Below, piece by piece: positions 49,690-61,125 of a stretch of DNA of 64,000 bases (position 1 is its first letter; every line of letters starts with the position of its first letter). The DNA comes from Phytopseudomonas daroniae (GTDB lineage Bacteria > Pseudomonadota > Gammaproteobacteria > Pseudomonadales > Pseudomonadaceae). The stretch covers positions 62,001-126,000 of the forward strand of contig NZ_QJUI01000013.1 in the NCBI RefSeq assembly GCF_004327285.1. The letters are read 5' to 3'. The notes below the pieces were generated by a model. That model saw only the letters and a list, made by a program, of their open reading frames with translations. It was not told the DNA's origin and ran no database searches. The translations under genes were made by a program, and so were the position numbers.

Positions 49690-50655
49690 ATGTCCTTTTC
49701 CCCCATTCCGGTCACCGTGCTCAGTGGCTTTCTCGGTGCCGGCAAGACCACCCTGTTACGCCATGTGCTCAAGGCCGAACATGGCCTGAAGATCGCGGTG
49801 ATCGAAAACGAATACAGCGAAATGCCCATCGACAGCCAGTTGCTTGGTAGCGAGCCGGTACAGGTGATGACCCTGGCCAATGGCTGTGTCTGCTGCTCGA
49901 TCCATGTCGAGCTGGAGAAGGCGCTGTTCCTGTTGCTGGAAAAACTGGATAGCGGCGAGCTGGCCTTCGACCGGCTGGTGATCGAGTGCACCGGGCTCGC
50001 TGATCCAGCACCGGTGGCGCAGACCTTTTTCGCCACCGAGGAGTTGTGCGAGCGCTATGTGCTGGACGGCATCATCACCCTGGTGGACGCCGCCAACGCC
50101 GAGCGCCACTTGCAGGAAACCATCGCTCAGGCCCAGGTCGGGTTCGCCGACCGTATCCTGCTGAGCAAGACCGACCTCGTCGATGAGGCCGCCCGAGGGG
50201 CATTGATCCAGCGCCTGCAGCGGATCAACCGACGGGCGCCAATCCGCCTGGTGGAGCACGGGCGTATCGACCTGAGCGAACTGCTCGACGTGCGCGGCTT
50301 CAACCTGAATGCCGATATCGCACCGAGTCTGCGCCCTGTGGTGCCTGGCAAGAGCAGTGACCGTATCTCCACACTGGTGCTCACTAGCGATACGCCGCTG
50401 GATCTGGATCGGCTTTCCAGCTTTATGGAAACCTTGCTGGAGGAGCACGGTAATTCCCTGTTGCGTTACAAGGGTGTGCTCGATATTGCGGGCGAGCCTC
50501 GGCGCATGGTGTTCCAGGGCGTGCTGCGGTTATATGCTTTCGACTGGGACAGCGAGTGGGGCACGGACGAGAAGCGTGAAAGCGTGATCGTCTTCATTGG
50601 CGACAACCTGCCTGAAGAGGCGATTCGCCAGGGGTTTGCCGAGCTCAGCGCCTAA
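49690..50655 (+). CDS. yjiA: CobW/YjiA-type GTPase (COG0523), putative metal chaperone
   Basis: A 321-residue G3E GTPase. Walker A is SGFLGAGKTTLLRH near residue 12, the metal-binding CxCC in LANGCVCCSIHVELE near 63, Walker B region VIECTGLADPAPV near 98, and guanine-binding SKTDL near 155. The C-terminal CobW_C domain begins ISTLVLTSDTPLDL near 220. Family members insert or deliver zinc or other metals. It resembles E. coli YjiA, which also lies beside a CstA-type gene. It lies 162 bases from ybdD with a terminator between, so it has its own promoter. Confidence 0.88.
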   Translation: MSFSPIPVTVLSGFLGAGKTTLLRHVLKAEHGLKIAVIENEYSEMPIDSQLLGSEPVQVMTLANGCVCCSIHVELEKALFLLLEKLDSGELAFDRLVIECTGLADPAPVAQTFFATEELCERYVLDGIITLVDAANAERHLQETIAQAQVGFADRILLSKTDLVDEAARGALIQRLQRINRRAPIRLVEHGRIDLSELLDVRGFNLNADIAPSLRPVVPGKSSDRISTLVLTSDTPLDLDRLSSFMETLLEEHGNSLLRYKGVLDIAGEPRRMVFQGVLRLYAFDWDSEWGTDEKRESVIVFIGDNLPEEAIRQGFAELSA

Positions 50656-50672
50656 ACGTTATATCGCAGGCG

Positions 50673-50711
50673 AAAAAAATGCCGGGCAGCTTGCGCTGTC
50701 CGGCATTTTTT
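50673..50711 (+). terminator. Rho-independent terminator of the YjiA-like gene
   Basis: AAAAAATGCCGG and CCGGCATTTTTT form a long perfect stem with flanking A and T runs, 17 bases after the stop. Confidence 0.92.
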
Positions 50712-50761
50712 ATGGCTGGCCATCCCTGGTCGCCACCCTGCGGGCCGTCGCAAGCGACGTT

Positions 50762-50786
50762 AAAAATGGCTCCCGGCCATTTTTAT
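50762..50786. terminator. Terminator of rpoD (bidirectional)
   Basis: TAAAAATGGC and GCCATTTTTA form a perfect 10-bp stem around TCCCG, 12 bases downstream of the rpoD stop on the minus strand. Confidence 0.9.
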
Positions 50787-50798
50787 ACCCGTGAAACC

Positions 50799-52646
<1,848 letters not shown>

Positions 52647-52713
52647 AACACCCTATCCACTGAAGGTCTTGGCGGGCTGAAAACAAGCCGAGGATTATAC
52701 CTCAGTTCGGCGC

Positions 52714-54696
52714 TCAGGCGCCAGTTGGGGTCTTGCTGGGCGAGGTAGGGCTGCTGTAGTGCTCACGGAGCAGGGCCTTTTCCTCGTCGGTGAGTTCGCT
52801 CGGGCTTTTCTGCATGATGCTGCGCAGAGCGGTTTCGCGCCGTCTTAACGACTGGCTATGGACAAGTGTAGTTATGGTGTCGAAAAACTGCCGTTCAAGG
52901 TTGTCGTGATCGATTAACCATTCTTTTTCTGCCAGTACTTTGAGCAGGCGGCCCTGTTCGGTGCCGTGCCAGCGGGCGATCAGTTGCAGTGAGCGCAGCC
53001 CTGGCTGCTTCTGCAAGGTGCCCACCAGGGCGACCAGCAGTTGAGCGTAAGTGTCGCCTTCTGCGGCGAAGTTGCTGACATCATCGACTCTTTGTGCTAG
53101 CTCAGGGTGATGCAGCAGGCTGCGCAGAGCGCTCAGATGGGGCGATTCGACACTCACCGCCGTGCGCGGCGGATGGTAGTCATCGCGGTCTTTCTTGCTC
53201 CACCTGCCACCTTCTTTTTTCCATTCGCCTTTGCCCTGTTTTCTGGCTGGGCGTTCGAACGCGTGAGCGGACGGCTGCTCTTCATGGGTCGCTGCGACGT
53301 CGTGGTAGGCGCTGTCGGGGATGGCTTCGAAGTGTGGCGCATGGTTGTTGCCGTCCTGCTGGGAGGGCGCAGTTGCCTGCTGTCGGCTGGGCGGTGCGGA
53401 CATCTGACTCAGGGCCTCGCCGCTGAGGCCGGTAATCTGCGTCAGGCGTTGGCGCATCAAGGCGCGCAAGGTGTTGCCGGGAATCTTTTCGATCAACGGT
53501 GCAGCCAATGTCACCAGATGCGCCTTGCCTTCCAGCGAACGCGGATCCGCTTCTTCGCTGAGTTGCTGGAAAAAATAATCCGCCAGCGGCTGGGCGTGCT
53601 GATGAATGCGCGCGCGAAATGCATCGGTACCTTCGCTGCGCACCAGGGTGTCCGGGTCTTCGCCTTCAGGCAGGAACAGGAAGCGAGCGCGGCGGCCATC
53701 CTGCAGGTTCGGCAGGGCGGCTTCCAGGGCGCGCCAGGCGGCATTGCGGCCGGCCTGGTCGCCGTCGAAGCAGAACAATACGCTCGGCACCAGACGAAAC
53801 AGGCGCTTGAGGTGTTCTTCGCTGGTGGCCGTGCCAAGGGTCGCGACGGCATTGCGCAGGCCTTGTTGGGCGAGGGCGATGACGTCCATATAGCCCTCGA
53901 CCACCATGATCTCGTCGAGATTGCGGTTGTGCTTGCGCGCCTCGTACAGGCCGTAGAGTTCCTGACCCTTGTGGAATACCGGGGTTTCCGGGGAGTTCAG
54001 GTACTTGGGCTTGTCGTCTCCCAGCACCCGCCCGCCAAAGGCGATGACCCGGCCACGGCTGTCGTGGATGGGGAAGATCACCCGGTCACGGAAGCGGTCG
54101 TAACGTTTGCCGCTATCCGGGTTTTCCACCAGCAGGCCGGCATCGATCATGGCCTTGTGTTGCAGGCTGTCGCCGGACAGGTGTTTGAGAAGGTTATCCC
54201 AGCCTGGTGGGGCGAAGCCCAGGCCAAAGTCGCGAGCGATTTCGCCTGATAGCCCGCGGCTTTTCAGGTAGTCGACCGCGGCGCGGCGTTGCGGGTGGCT
54301 CTTCAGTGCCTGGCGGTAGAAGTCCGCAGCGGCCTTGAGCAGGGCGTAGAGCGGTGAGTCGGTAGGTCGGCGGGGCTTGCCGCCACGTCCGCCGTCTTCC
54401 CGTGGCACGTCCATGCCAGCACGTTTGGCCAGTTCCTCGACCGCCTGGGGAAACTCCATCTGGTCGTGATCCATCACGAAGCCCAGGGCGTTGCCGCCAG
54501 CGCCACAGCCGAAGCAGTAATAGAACTGCTTGTCCGGGCTGACGGTGAAGGAGGGGGTCTTTTCCTTGTGGAACGGGCAGCAGGCGCTGTAGTTCTTGCC
54601 GGTCTTCTTCAGTTGGATGCGCGAACTCACCACATCGACGATGTCGGTGCGGTTGAGCAAATCATCGATGAAGGATTGCGGGATCAGGCCGGCCAT
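52714..54696 (-). CDS. dnaG: DNA primase
   Basis: A 660-residue primase that makes RNA primers at the replication fork. The N-terminal zinc-binding domain is CCPFHKEKTPSFTVSPDKQFYYCFGCGAGG near residue 40. The RNA polymerase core has FGGRVLGDDKPKYLNSPETPVFHKG near 225 and the TOPRIM motif MVVEGYMDVIALAQQG near 265, followed by FCFDGDQAGRNAAWRAL. The C-terminal DnaB-binding domain begins after a charged linker (about 470-520). It lies between rpsU and rpoD in the classic macromolecular-synthesis block. Confidence 0.98.
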   Translation of the reverse strand: MAGLIPQSFIDDLLNRTDIVDVVSSRIQLKKTGKNYSACCPFHKEKTPSFTVSPDKQFYYCFGCGAGGNALGFVMDHDQMEFPQAVEELAKRAGMDVPREDGGRGGKPRRPTDSPLYALLKAAADFYRQALKSHPQRRAAVDYLKSRGLSGEIARDFGLGFAPPGWDNLLKHLSGDSLQHKAMIDAGLLVENPDSGKRYDRFRDRVIFPIHDSRGRVIAFGGRVLGDDKPKYLNSPETPVFHKGQELYGLYEARKHNRNLDEIMVVEGYMDVIALAQQGLRNAVATLGTATSEEHLKRLFRLVPSVLFCFDGDQAGRNAAWRALEAALPNLQDGRRARFLFLPEGEDPDTLVRSEGTDAFRARIHQHAQPLADYFFQQLSEEADPRSLEGKAHLVTLAAPLIEKIPGNTLRALMRQRLTQITGLSGEALSQMSAPPSRQQATAPSQQDGNNHAPHFEAIPDSAYHDVAATHEEQPSAHAFERPARKQGKGEWKKEGGRWSKKDRDDYHPPRTAVSVESPHLSALRSLLHHPELAQRVDDVSNFAAEGDTYAQLLVALVGTLQKQPGLRSLQLIARWHGTEQGRLLKVLAEKEWLIDHDNLERQFFDTITTLVHSQSLRRRETALRSIMQKSPSELTDEEKALLREHYSSPTSPSKTPTGA

Positions 54697-54806
54697 AAGT
54701 GCTCAATACTGCCGCAGCGTTGCGGGAAACAGTAGCAGGCTATTGATAAACGACCTGCGTTACCAGTGCCTATATTTCCAAGTGACTTGCCAGCGGCAAA
54801 AACGCA

Positions 54807-54844
54807 AAAACTCCGACCATTCGCCAGAAGGCGACGCGGAGTCT
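54807..54844 (-). terminator. Rho-independent terminator downstream of rpsU
   Basis: On the minus strand ACTCCG...CGGAGTTTTTGCGTTTTT gives a stem closed by a smaller inner stem (TCGCC/GGCGA) and ends in T runs. It lies about 55 bases after the rpsU stop and partly insulates dnaG. Confidence 0.82.
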
Positions 54845-54851
54845 TTGACGA

Positions 54852-54876
54852 TAATGCCCGGCCTAAACCGGGCATT
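54852..54876 (-). terminator. Second hairpin after rpsU
   Basis: AATGCCCGG and CCGGGCATT form a perfect 9-bp stem around CCTAAA between rpsU and the main terminator. It may be an RNA-processing or stabilising structure, as known from the rpsU-dnaG gap of other bacteria. Confidence 0.6.
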
Positions 54877-54896
54877 CAGACGTTGCGTGTACGGTA

Positions 54897-55112
54897 TTAG
54901 TACAGGCGAACGCTGCGGCGCTGTTCGCGCTGCACTTTCTTGGCGTGACGCTTAACAGCGGCAGCTGCTTTGCGCTTACGCTCGGCGGTCGGCTTTTCGT
55001 AGAATTCGCGGCTACGAACTTCGGCCAGAACACCGGCTTTTTCGCAGGAGCGCTTGAAACGACGCAGAGCTACGTCGAAGGGTTCGTTCTCTTTAACTTT
55101 GACGGCTGGCAT
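54897..55112 (-). CDS. rpsU: 30S ribosomal protein S21
   Basis: A 71-residue, very basic protein: [26 protein letters not shown] is the invariant start, and the C-terminal half is Arg/Lys-rich ([21 protein letters not shown]). S21 helps the 30S subunit engage mRNA. First gene of the rpsU-dnaG-rpoD block and divergent from tsaD with 213 bases between them. Confidence 0.99.
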   Translation of the reverse strand: MPAVKVKENEPFDVALRRFKRSCEKAGVLAEVRSREFYEKPTAERKRKAAAAVKRHAKKVQREQRRSVRLY

Positions 55113-55325
55113 CCAGAGCTACCTTCTTTATTACCGGAGGTTTGTGTCTTCCGGCAACGGCACGGAAAGATCACAGGTTTTTAAGGGTTGCGGATGTTAC
55201 CGCCTCGTCAACCGGAATGCAAAGCCTCTGATCGAAAAGCACTGGTCTGTGCCGCTTGGCGACGATTATCATGCCGGCCTTTCACGCCCGGCGGCTGCCG
55301 GACTGTTCAACCTCAAGGCGAAACC

Positions 55326-56369
55326 ATGCTTGTTCTGGGATTGGAAACTTCGTGCGACGAGACCGGTGTCGCGCTCTACGACAGCGAGCGCGGCCTGCTT
55401 GCCGATGCGCTGTTCAGTCAGATCGACCTGCACCGCGCCTACGGTGGTGTGGTGCCGGAGCTGGCCTCGCGTGACCACGTCAAGCGCATGCTGCCGCTGA
55501 TCCGTCAGGTGCTGGAGGAGGCCGGCTGCGTAGCCACCGAGATCGACGCCATCGCCTACACCGCAGGGCCGGGGCTGGTCGGCGCGCTCCTGGTTGGCGC
55601 CTCCTGCGCCCAGGCGCTGGCGTTCGCCTGGGATGTACCGGCCATCGGCGTGCATCATATGGAAGGCCACCTGCTGGCTCCCATGCTCGAGCCGACTCCG
55701 CCAGCTTTTCCGTTCGTCGCCTTGTTGGTCTCGGGCGGGCATACCCAACTGGTTCGGGTCGATGGAATCGGCGAGTACCAGTTACTTGGTGAGTCACTGG
55801 ACGATGCCGCTGGCGAGGCATTCGACAAGACGGCCAAATTGATGGGGCTGCGTTACCCCGGTGGCCCGGAAATCGCCCGGCTCGCCGAGCGCGGTACGCC
55901 CGGACGCTTCGTGTTCCCGCGACCGATGACCGACCGCCCCGGCCTGGATTTCAGTTTCAGCGGCTTGAAGACCTTCACCCTCAATACCTGGCAGCAATGC
56001 TGCGCCAGTGGCGACGACAGCGAACAGACCCGCTGCGATGTGGCCCTGGCGTTCCAGCAGGCTGTCGTCGAGACGCTGACCATCAAGTGTCGTCGTGCGC
56101 TCAAGCAGACGGGGCTCAACAGCCTGGTGATCGCGGGTGGGGTGAGCGCCAATCAGGCGTTGCGGCTGTCGCTGGAGGACATGCTCGCAGCGCTGAAGGG
56201 CAAGGTCTTTTACGCCCGTCCGGCATTCTGTACCGACAATGGCGCGATGATCGCTTACGCCGGTTGCCAGCGCCTGCTGGCCGGGCAACACCAGGATCTT
56301 GCCATCAGCGTACAGGCACGCTGGCCGATGGAAGATCTGCCTCGCTGCGAGCCACACGCAGAAAGTTGA
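55326..56369 (+). CDS. tsaD: tRNA N6-threonylcarbamoyladenosine synthase subunit TsaD
   Basis: A 347-residue ASKHA-fold protein that transfers threonylcarbamoyl to A37 of ANN-decoding tRNAs with TsaB and Tsa[18 protein letters not shown] begins it, [12 protein letters not shown] near residue 112 is the metal-binding HxxxH, and [26 protein letters not shown] and [10 protein letters not shown] are further signatures. AAGG precedes ATG 55326. Its position opposite rpsU is conserved in gamma-proteobacteria. Confidence 0.98.
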   Translation: MLVLGLETSCDETGVALYDSERGLLADALFSQIDLHRAYGGVVPELASRDHVKRMLPLIRQVLEEAGCVATEIDAIAYTAGPGLVGALLVGASCAQALAFAWDVPAIGVHHMEGHLLAPMLEPTPPAFPFVALLVSGGHTQLVRVDGIGEYQLLGESLDDAAGEAFDKTAKLMGLRYPGGPEIARLAERGTPGRFVFPRPMTDRPGLDFSFSGLKTFTLNTWQQCCASGDDSEQTRCDVALAFQQAVVETLTIKCRRALKQTGLNSLVIAGGVSANQALRLSLEDMLAALKGKVFYARPAFCTDNGAMIAYAGCQRLLAGQHQDLAISVQARWPMEDLPRCEPHAES

Positions 56370-56387
56370 ACGAGAGTGGGATGTTGC

Positions 56388-56406
56388 TTGCCGCTTGAAG
56401 CTGCTC
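56388..56406. repeat. GCTTGCCGCTTGAAGCTGCT repeat fragment
   Basis: A single unit of the repeat seen at 49534-49676 and 62407-62486, in the short gap between the convergent genes tsaD and plsY. Confidence 0.6.
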
Positions 56407-56976
56407 TTAGAAATGTCGCTCACGGCCAGCCCATAGATCGCGTAGATTGCTGCGGTGGCGCCAGACGATCAACCCGCTGAGCACGCACATCGGCAGTAGC
56501 GCTGCCGGTTGTTGCCAGGCGAGTAGCGGTAATGTCAGCGGTGCGGCGGTCAGTGCGGCGAGGGAGCTGGTGCGGGTCAGCCCGAAGATCAGCAGCCAGG
56601 TGCAGAGCGCCAGCAAGGCAGCGGGTGGATACAGACCCAGCAACATGCCGGCCGCAGTGGCGACGCCCTTGCCACCGCGAAAGCGGAAATAGATCGGATA
56701 AAGGTGCCCGACCACGGCTGCCAGACCCAGCCAGGCCTGTTGCTGCAGTTCGAAACCAAGGTGTGCGGCAATCGCGACGGGCAGCAAACCTTTGAATAGA
56801 TCGCCAATCAGCGTGAGAATGGCCAGGCGTTTGCCCGCCAGCCGTAGCATATTGGTGGCGCCGGGATTGCCCGAGCCGCTGGCACGAGGATCCGCCAGGC
56901 CGGTCATGCGGCTGAGCAGGATAGCGAAGGACAGCGAGCCGAGCAGGTAGGCGAGGATCGCCAGCAACCAAAACAT
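56407..56976 (-). CDS. plsY: Acyl-phosphate:glycerol-3-phosphate acyltransferase PlsY
   Basis: A 189-residue membrane enzyme making lysophosphatidate from acyl-phosphate. Five membrane segments are visible. The three conserved motifs are [13 protein letters not shown] near residue 36, [17 protein letters not shown] near 100 and [11 protein letters not shown] near the end. ATG 56976 ([17 protein letters not shown]) was chosen by comparison with remembered Pseudomonas PlsY; ATG 56985 would add three residues. It is divergent from folB. Confidence 0.95.
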   Translation of the reverse strand: MFWLLAILAYLLGSLSFAILLSRMTGLADPRASGSGNPGATNMLRLAGKRLAILTLIGDLFKGLLPVAIAAHLGFELQQQAWLGLAAVVGHLYPIYFRFRGGKGVATAAGMLLGLYPPAALLALCTWLLIFGLTRTSSLAALTAAPLTLPLLAWQQPAALLPMCVLSGLIVWRHRSNLRDLWAGRERHF

Positions 56977-57050
56977 GGTATCCATTCCGCGCCGGGGGAT
57001 GCCCGATTCTAACGAGGTACGGCGAGCTTGTCGTGCCGTGGAGAGCATGC

Positions 57051-57407
57051 TTGGACACAGTGTTTATCGCGGGTCTGGAAGTCGACACCGTTATCGGTGC
57101 CTACGACTGGGAGCGCACCATCCGCCAATGCCTGCAGCTGGATCTGTGGCTGGGCTGGGACAACCGTCCGGCGGCCGAGGAGGATGATTTGAACAAGGCG
57201 CTGGATTACGCCTCGGTGTCCGCACGCATCCAGGCCTTTGCCAGCGAGTCGCAGTTCATCCTCGTGGAAACCTTCGCCGAACGCCTGGTGGCGCTGCTGA
57301 TGAGTGAGTTCGGGATTCCCTGGGTGCGTCTGCGGCTGACCAAGCCGGGCGCGGTGCCCGCCGCCCGTGGCGGTGTTGGCGTGGAGATCGAGCGCGGATG
57401 TCGCTAA
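57051..57407 (+). CDS. folB: Dihydroneopterin aldolase
   Basis: A 118-residue folate-pathway enzyme. [21 protein letters not shown] opens the protein and matches remembered Pseudomonas FolB; it therefore starts with TTG at 57051, with GGAGA upstream. [16 protein letters not shown] near residue 67 holds the conserved Glu, and [20 protein letters not shown] closes it with the catalytic Lys. It overlaps folK by ten bases. Confidence 0.94.
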   Translation: MDTVFIAGLEVDTVIGAYDWERTIRQCLQLDLWLGWDNRPAAEEDDLNKALDYASVSARIQAFASESQFILVETFAERLVALLMSEFGIPWVRLRLTKPGAVPAARGGVGVEIERGCR

Positions 57408-57925
57408 CCCCGATACTGTTGGGCCTGGGCAGCAATATCGAGCGCGAGGCACACCTGCGTGCCGGCCTCGATGCTCTGGCCGACATCGTCACCGATATGC
57501 GTTGCTCGCCAGTCTTCGAAAGCCTGGCGGTGGGTATCAAGAGCGGCCCGTTCTTCAACCTGGTGATTGCCGGGCAGACTGCCTTGCCACTGCTCGAACT
57601 GGATCGCCGGCTGAAGTTCATCGAGGCCGACAACGGTCGCTATGCGCCGGATCGCAAGGGCCTGCCGCTGGATATCGACGTGCTGATGTACGACGCATTG
57701 GTCGGCAGCTTCGATGGCCTGGTGCTGCCCCGCGCGGAAATTCTCAAGAACGCCTTCGTGCTCAGGCCGTTGGCACTGCTGGTGCCGGATGTCGAACATC
57801 CGGGCGTAGGGCTCAGCTTCGCTGAATTGTGGCGAGAGGCGCGGATCGAGCAGCAACTGTGGCCGGTTTCCTTCCTGTGGCGTGGTGCCGAGCTGACACC
57901 TGCCGAGTTGCTGCCGTCGCCCTAG
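57398..57925 (+). CDS. folK: 2-amino-4-hydroxy-6-hydroxymethyldihydropteridine pyrophosphokinase (HPPK)
   Basis: A 175-residue kinase for the step after FolB. LLGLGSNIEREAHLRAGLDAL opens it, and GPFFNLVIAG near residue 48 lies in the pterin site. The HPPK signature is RYAPDRKGLPLDIDVLMYDAL near 82, with the Asp pair that binds magnesium. PRAEILKNAFVLRPLALL follows. Translationally coupled to folB. Confidence 0.95.
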   Translation: MSLTPILLGLGSNIEREAHLRAGLDALADIVTDMRCSPVFESLAVGIKSGPFFNLVIAGQTALPLLELDRRLKFIEADNGRYAPDRKGLPLDIDVLMYDALVGSFDGLVLPRAEILKNAFVLRPLALLVPDVEHPGVGLSFAELWREARIEQQLWPVSFLWRGAELTPAELLPSP

Positions 57926-57956
57926 TGTCACGTCAACCATGAAATGTCGGGCGCCC

Positions 57957-58148
57957 GTAGGGTGGGTCGGGCCGCGCAGGTTAGCGACGCCGGACTCAGA
58001 TTGACAGGCACCGCTATCGTGGAGCGTCGCGGATGGCCGCCCCGCGTAACCCTCCAGGCGATAGATCGTGTTGCGCCGGTGGTGGGTTACGCCGCAACAG
58101 AGATGGTAAAACCGTCAGTCAATGTGACAGGCGGCTAACCCACCCTAC
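57957..58148. repeat. Palindromic element, GTAGGGTGGG...CCCACCCTAC
   Basis: A 192-base element with GTAGGGTGGGTCGG at the left and CTAACCCACCCTAC at the right. It contains GGTGGGTTACG internally and fills most of the 312-base gap between folK and cca. Same family as 11495 and 23619 but longer. Confidence 0.65.
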
Positions 58149-58237
58149 GAGAGGTCGTTCGACCGACAGCTGATCTGTGACGCGACACTAGGTGGTGTTA
58201 ACGCTTGCGCACGACCGCGCAGCAATGCTGTTAGGCC

Positions 58238-59470
58238 CTATTGCGTCTGAGCGGACTGCTTGAATGCCTTGAGTGCGGCGAGCCGCTCGCGATTGAGCGC
58301 TTCGCCCAGTTCTGCGCCCTTGTAACCACGCTCGAGCAAGGGCTGTGCGGTCACCTTGCGCACCGCCTGCATGGCATCCAGCAAGTAAGCTGCCTGTGGA
58401 TACTCACGCTGTTCCAGCCCGTGGCGACCCCGGGCATCCATCTCGCTGGCGGCAACGAAGGCCTCGAAGCGTTGCGGGCGACGGAATACGTCGAAGCGTT
58501 GCATCAGCTCCAGTAGCGTTGACGCACGCAGCTCCAGGGCGCGGTGGGCATGGGTGTGAAACTCCCCGACCAGTTCAGCCAGCTCCTGGCACTCCCTGGG
58601 CACTTTGCACCGGCTGTTGATCGCCTGGATCAGCGGGATGCCACGGTGTTCGTGAGCGATATGCCGAGGCCAGTCGGCAGGCCTGGTCAGTCCCTTGCCT
58701 ACATCGTGTAGCAGGCAGGCCCAGCGTACGGGCAGCGGTTGCTGGTGGTCGGCGCACTGGCGCAACACGGCCAGCACATGAATGCCGGTGTCGACCTCTG
58801 GATGATGAGCAGGCGGCTGCGGCACGCCAAACAGTGCATCGACCTCCGGCAGCATGGTCGCCAAGGCGCCGCAGTCGTGCAGCACCTGAATGAAAACGTC
58901 CGGTCGCGGCTCCATCAGTGCGCGGGAGATTTCCTTCCAGCTGCGTTCGGGCGTCAGGGCGTCCAGCTCTCCAGACTCGGCGAGCTGGCGCATCAGCGCG
59001 AGGGTTTCGGCTGCCACGACGAAGCCCAGCGGTGCGTAGCGGGCCGCGAAGCGCGCCACGCGCAGAACGCGCAACGGATCTTCCGCGAAAGCCGGCGATA
59101 CATGGCGCAGCTGTTTGGCCGCCAGGTCGCGCTGCCCGCCATAGGGGTCGATAAGCTGGCCATGCTCGTCTTCGGCGATGGCGTTGATGGTCAGATCGCG
59201 GCGGATCAGGTCTTCTTCCAGGGTCACTTCCGGGCTGGCGTGAAAGGTGAAACCGCCATAGCCGCGGCCGCTCTTGCGTTCGGTACGCGCCAGGGCGTAT
59301 TCCTCGCCCGTTTCCGGGTGCAGAAAGACCGGGAAATCCGCACCGACCGGGCGAAAGCCTTTTTCCAGCATGGCCTCGGCGGTGGCACCAACCACCACCC
59401 AGTCGATCTCGGTGACCGGGCGGCCGAGCAGGCGATCACGTACCGCGCCGCCAACTTTGTAGATGAGCAT
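58238..59470 (-). CDS. cca: Multifunctional CCA tRNA nucleotidyltransferase
   Basis: A 410-residue enzyme that adds or repairs the 3' CCA of tRNAs. [31 protein letters not shown] contains the nucleotidyltransferase GG and DxD-like motifs, [12 protein letters not shown] near residue 110 is the second motif, and [16 protein letters not shown] near 150 follows. The C-terminal HD domain ([12 protein letters not shown] near 250) marks the longer gamma-proteobacterial form with phosphatase/phosphodiesterase activity. GGAG lies six bases before ATG 59470. Confidence 0.96.
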   Translation of the reverse strand: MLIYKVGGAVRDRLLGRPVTEIDWVVVGATAEAMLEKGFRPVGADFPVFLHPETGEEYALARTERKSGRGYGGFTFHASPEVTLEEDLIRRDLTINAIAEDEHGQLIDPYGGQRDLAAKQLRHVSPAFAEDPLRVLRVARFAARYAPLGFVVAAETLALMRQLAESGELDALTPERSWKEISRALMEPRPDVFIQVLHDCGALATMLPEVDALFGVPQPPAHHPEVDTGIHVLAVLRQCADHQQPLPVRWACLLHDVGKGLTRPADWPRHIAHEHRGIPLIQAINSRCKVPRECQELAELVGEFHTHAHRALELRASTLLELMQRFDVFRRPQRFEAFVAASEMDARGRHGLEQREYPQAAYLLDAMQAVRKVTAQPLLERGYKGAELGEALNRERLAALKAFKQSAQTQ

Positions 59471-59534
59471 AGGGTTCTCCGTCATGGGCAGAGGATAACC
59501 GCTGTGCCGGAGCCTGTCGTTGTGCTGGAGGAGT

Positions 59535-59553
59535 CGGGCCCAGGCTGGGCCCG
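59535..59553 (-). terminator. Hairpin directly after the spoVR stop
   Basis: CGGGCCC and GGGCCCG form a perfect 7-bp stem around AGGCT three bases after the end of spoVR. The T run lies on the opposite (plus) strand, so termination of spoVR by it is uncertain; it may protect the mRNA 3' end. Confidence 0.5.
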
Positions 59554-59556
59554 TTT

Positions 59557-61125
59557 TCAGAGCGGTGGGATGCGCGGATCCAGGCGCGGGAAGTCGCCGT
59601 TCGAGTCGGCGTCGCTCTTTGGTGGCACGTGCTGGGTGTTGACGATCTGCTCGCCTTGCAGGGTCTGCAGGTGGATGTCGAACCCCCACAGGCGGTGCAG
59701 GTGCTTGAGTACTTCTTCGGTGGAGCTGCCCAGGGGTTTACGGTCGTGCTGGAAGTGGCGCAGGGTCAGTGAGCGATCACCGCGTCGGTCGATGTTCCAG
59801 ATCTGCACGTTGGGTTCGCGATTGCCCAGGTTGTACTGGGCGGCCAGGGTTTCGCGAATGGTGCGATAACCCGGTTCGTCGTGAATGGCCGGTACACTCA
59901 GTTCATCTACCTGATCGTCATCGAGAATGCTGAACAGTTTCAGGTCGCGGATCACCTTGGGCGACAGATACTGAAGGATGAAGCTTTCATCCTTGAAGCT
60001 GGTCATGGCGAATTTCAGGGTGCTCAGCCAGTCGCTGCCGGCGATGTCCGGAAACCAGTGGCGGTCTTCCTCGGTCGGCTCTTCGCAGATGCGGCGGATG
60101 TCGCGGTACATGGCGAACCCCAGGGCGTAAGGGTTGATGCCACTGTAGTAAGGGCTGTCGAAAGACGGCTGAAACACCACGCTGGTATGCGACTGCAGGA
60201 ACTCCATCATGAAGCCCTCGGTAACGAGGCCTTCGTCGTAGAGATCATTCATCAGGGTGTAATGCCAGAAGGTCGCCCAGCCTTCGTTCATCACCTGGGT
60301 CTGACGCTGCGGGTAGAAATACTGGGCGATCTTGCGCACGATGCGGATCACCTCGCGTTGCCAGGGTTCCAGCAACGGCGCGTGCTTTTCCAGAAAATAG
60401 AGGATGTTTTCCTGAGGCTCGGCCGGAAAACGCTTGCTGTCCTGTTCGTCGGCCTTGCTGGCGCTTTTGGGAATGGTGCGCCACAGATCGTTGATCTGGC
60501 GTTGCAGGTGCTCTTCGCGATCCTTCTGACGCCGCCGCTCTTCCTCGGCGGAAATCGGGTAGGGGCGCTTGTAGCGATCCACGCCGTAGTTCATCAGCGC
60601 ATGGCAGGAATCAATCAGATCCTCGACCGCATCGATGCCGTGGCGCTCTTCGCACTGGGTGATGTACTGCTTGGCGAACACCAGGTAATCGATGATCGAG
60701 GAAGCATCCGTCCAGGTGCGGAACAGGTAGTTGCCCTTGAAGAAACTGTTGTGCCCGTAGCACGCATGGGCGATTACCAGTGCCTGCATGGTGATGGTGT
60801 TCTCTTCCATCAGGTAGGCGATGCAGGGATCGGAATTGATCACGATTTCATAGGCCAGGCCCATCTGCCCACGGCTGTAGGACTTCTCGGTGCTGAGAAA
60901 CTGCTTGCCGTACGACCAGTGGTGGTAGCCCAGCGGCATGCCCACCGACGCGTAGGCGTCCATCATCTGTTCGGCGGTGATGACCTCGATCTGGTTCGGG
61001 TAGGTGTCCAGCGCGTAGCGTTCGGCGAGTCGGCTGATTTCCCGGTCGTAGTCGCGAATCAGCTCGAACGTCCACTCCGACCCTGTGGATAGCGGCTGAC
61101 GTTTCTTGCTGCTGGTGCTGCTCAT
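59557..61125 (-). CDS. SpoVR/YcgB-family protein
   Basis: A 522-residue cytoplasmic protein of the SpoVR family. [35 protein letters not shown] near residue 42, [34 protein letters not shown] near 115 and [21 protein letters not shown] near 275 are invariant blocks with His/Glu residues that could bind metal. The molecular function is unknown. It is the last gene of the prkA-yeaH-spoVR group that is co-expressed under stress and stationary phase in enterics and pseudomonads. It overlaps yeaH by four bases. Confidence 0.94.
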   Translation of the reverse strand: MSSTSSKKRQPLSTGSEWTFELIRDYDREISRLAERYALDTYPNQIEVITAEQMMDAYASVGMPLGYHHWSYGKQFLSTEKSYSRGQMGLAYEIVINSDPCIAYLMEENTITMQALVIAHACYGHNSFFKGNYLFRTWTDASSIIDYLVFAKQYITQCEERHGIDAVEDLIDSCHALMNYGVDRYKRPYPISAEEERRRQKDREEHLQRQINDLWRTIPKSASKADEQDSKRFPAEPQENILYFLEKHAPLLEPWQREVIRIVRKIAQYFYPQRQTQVMNEGWATFWHYTLMNDLYDEGLVTEGFMMEFLQSHTSVVFQPSFDSPYYSGINPYALGFAMYRDIRRICEEPTEEDRHWFPDIAGSDWLSTLKFAMTSFKDESFILQYLSPKVIRDLKLFSILDDDQVDELSVPAIHDEPGYRTIRETLAAQYNLGNREPNVQIWNIDRRGDRSLTLRHFQHDRKPLGSSTEEVLKHLHRLWGFDIHLQTLQGEQIVNTQHVPPKSDADSNGDFPRLDPRIPPL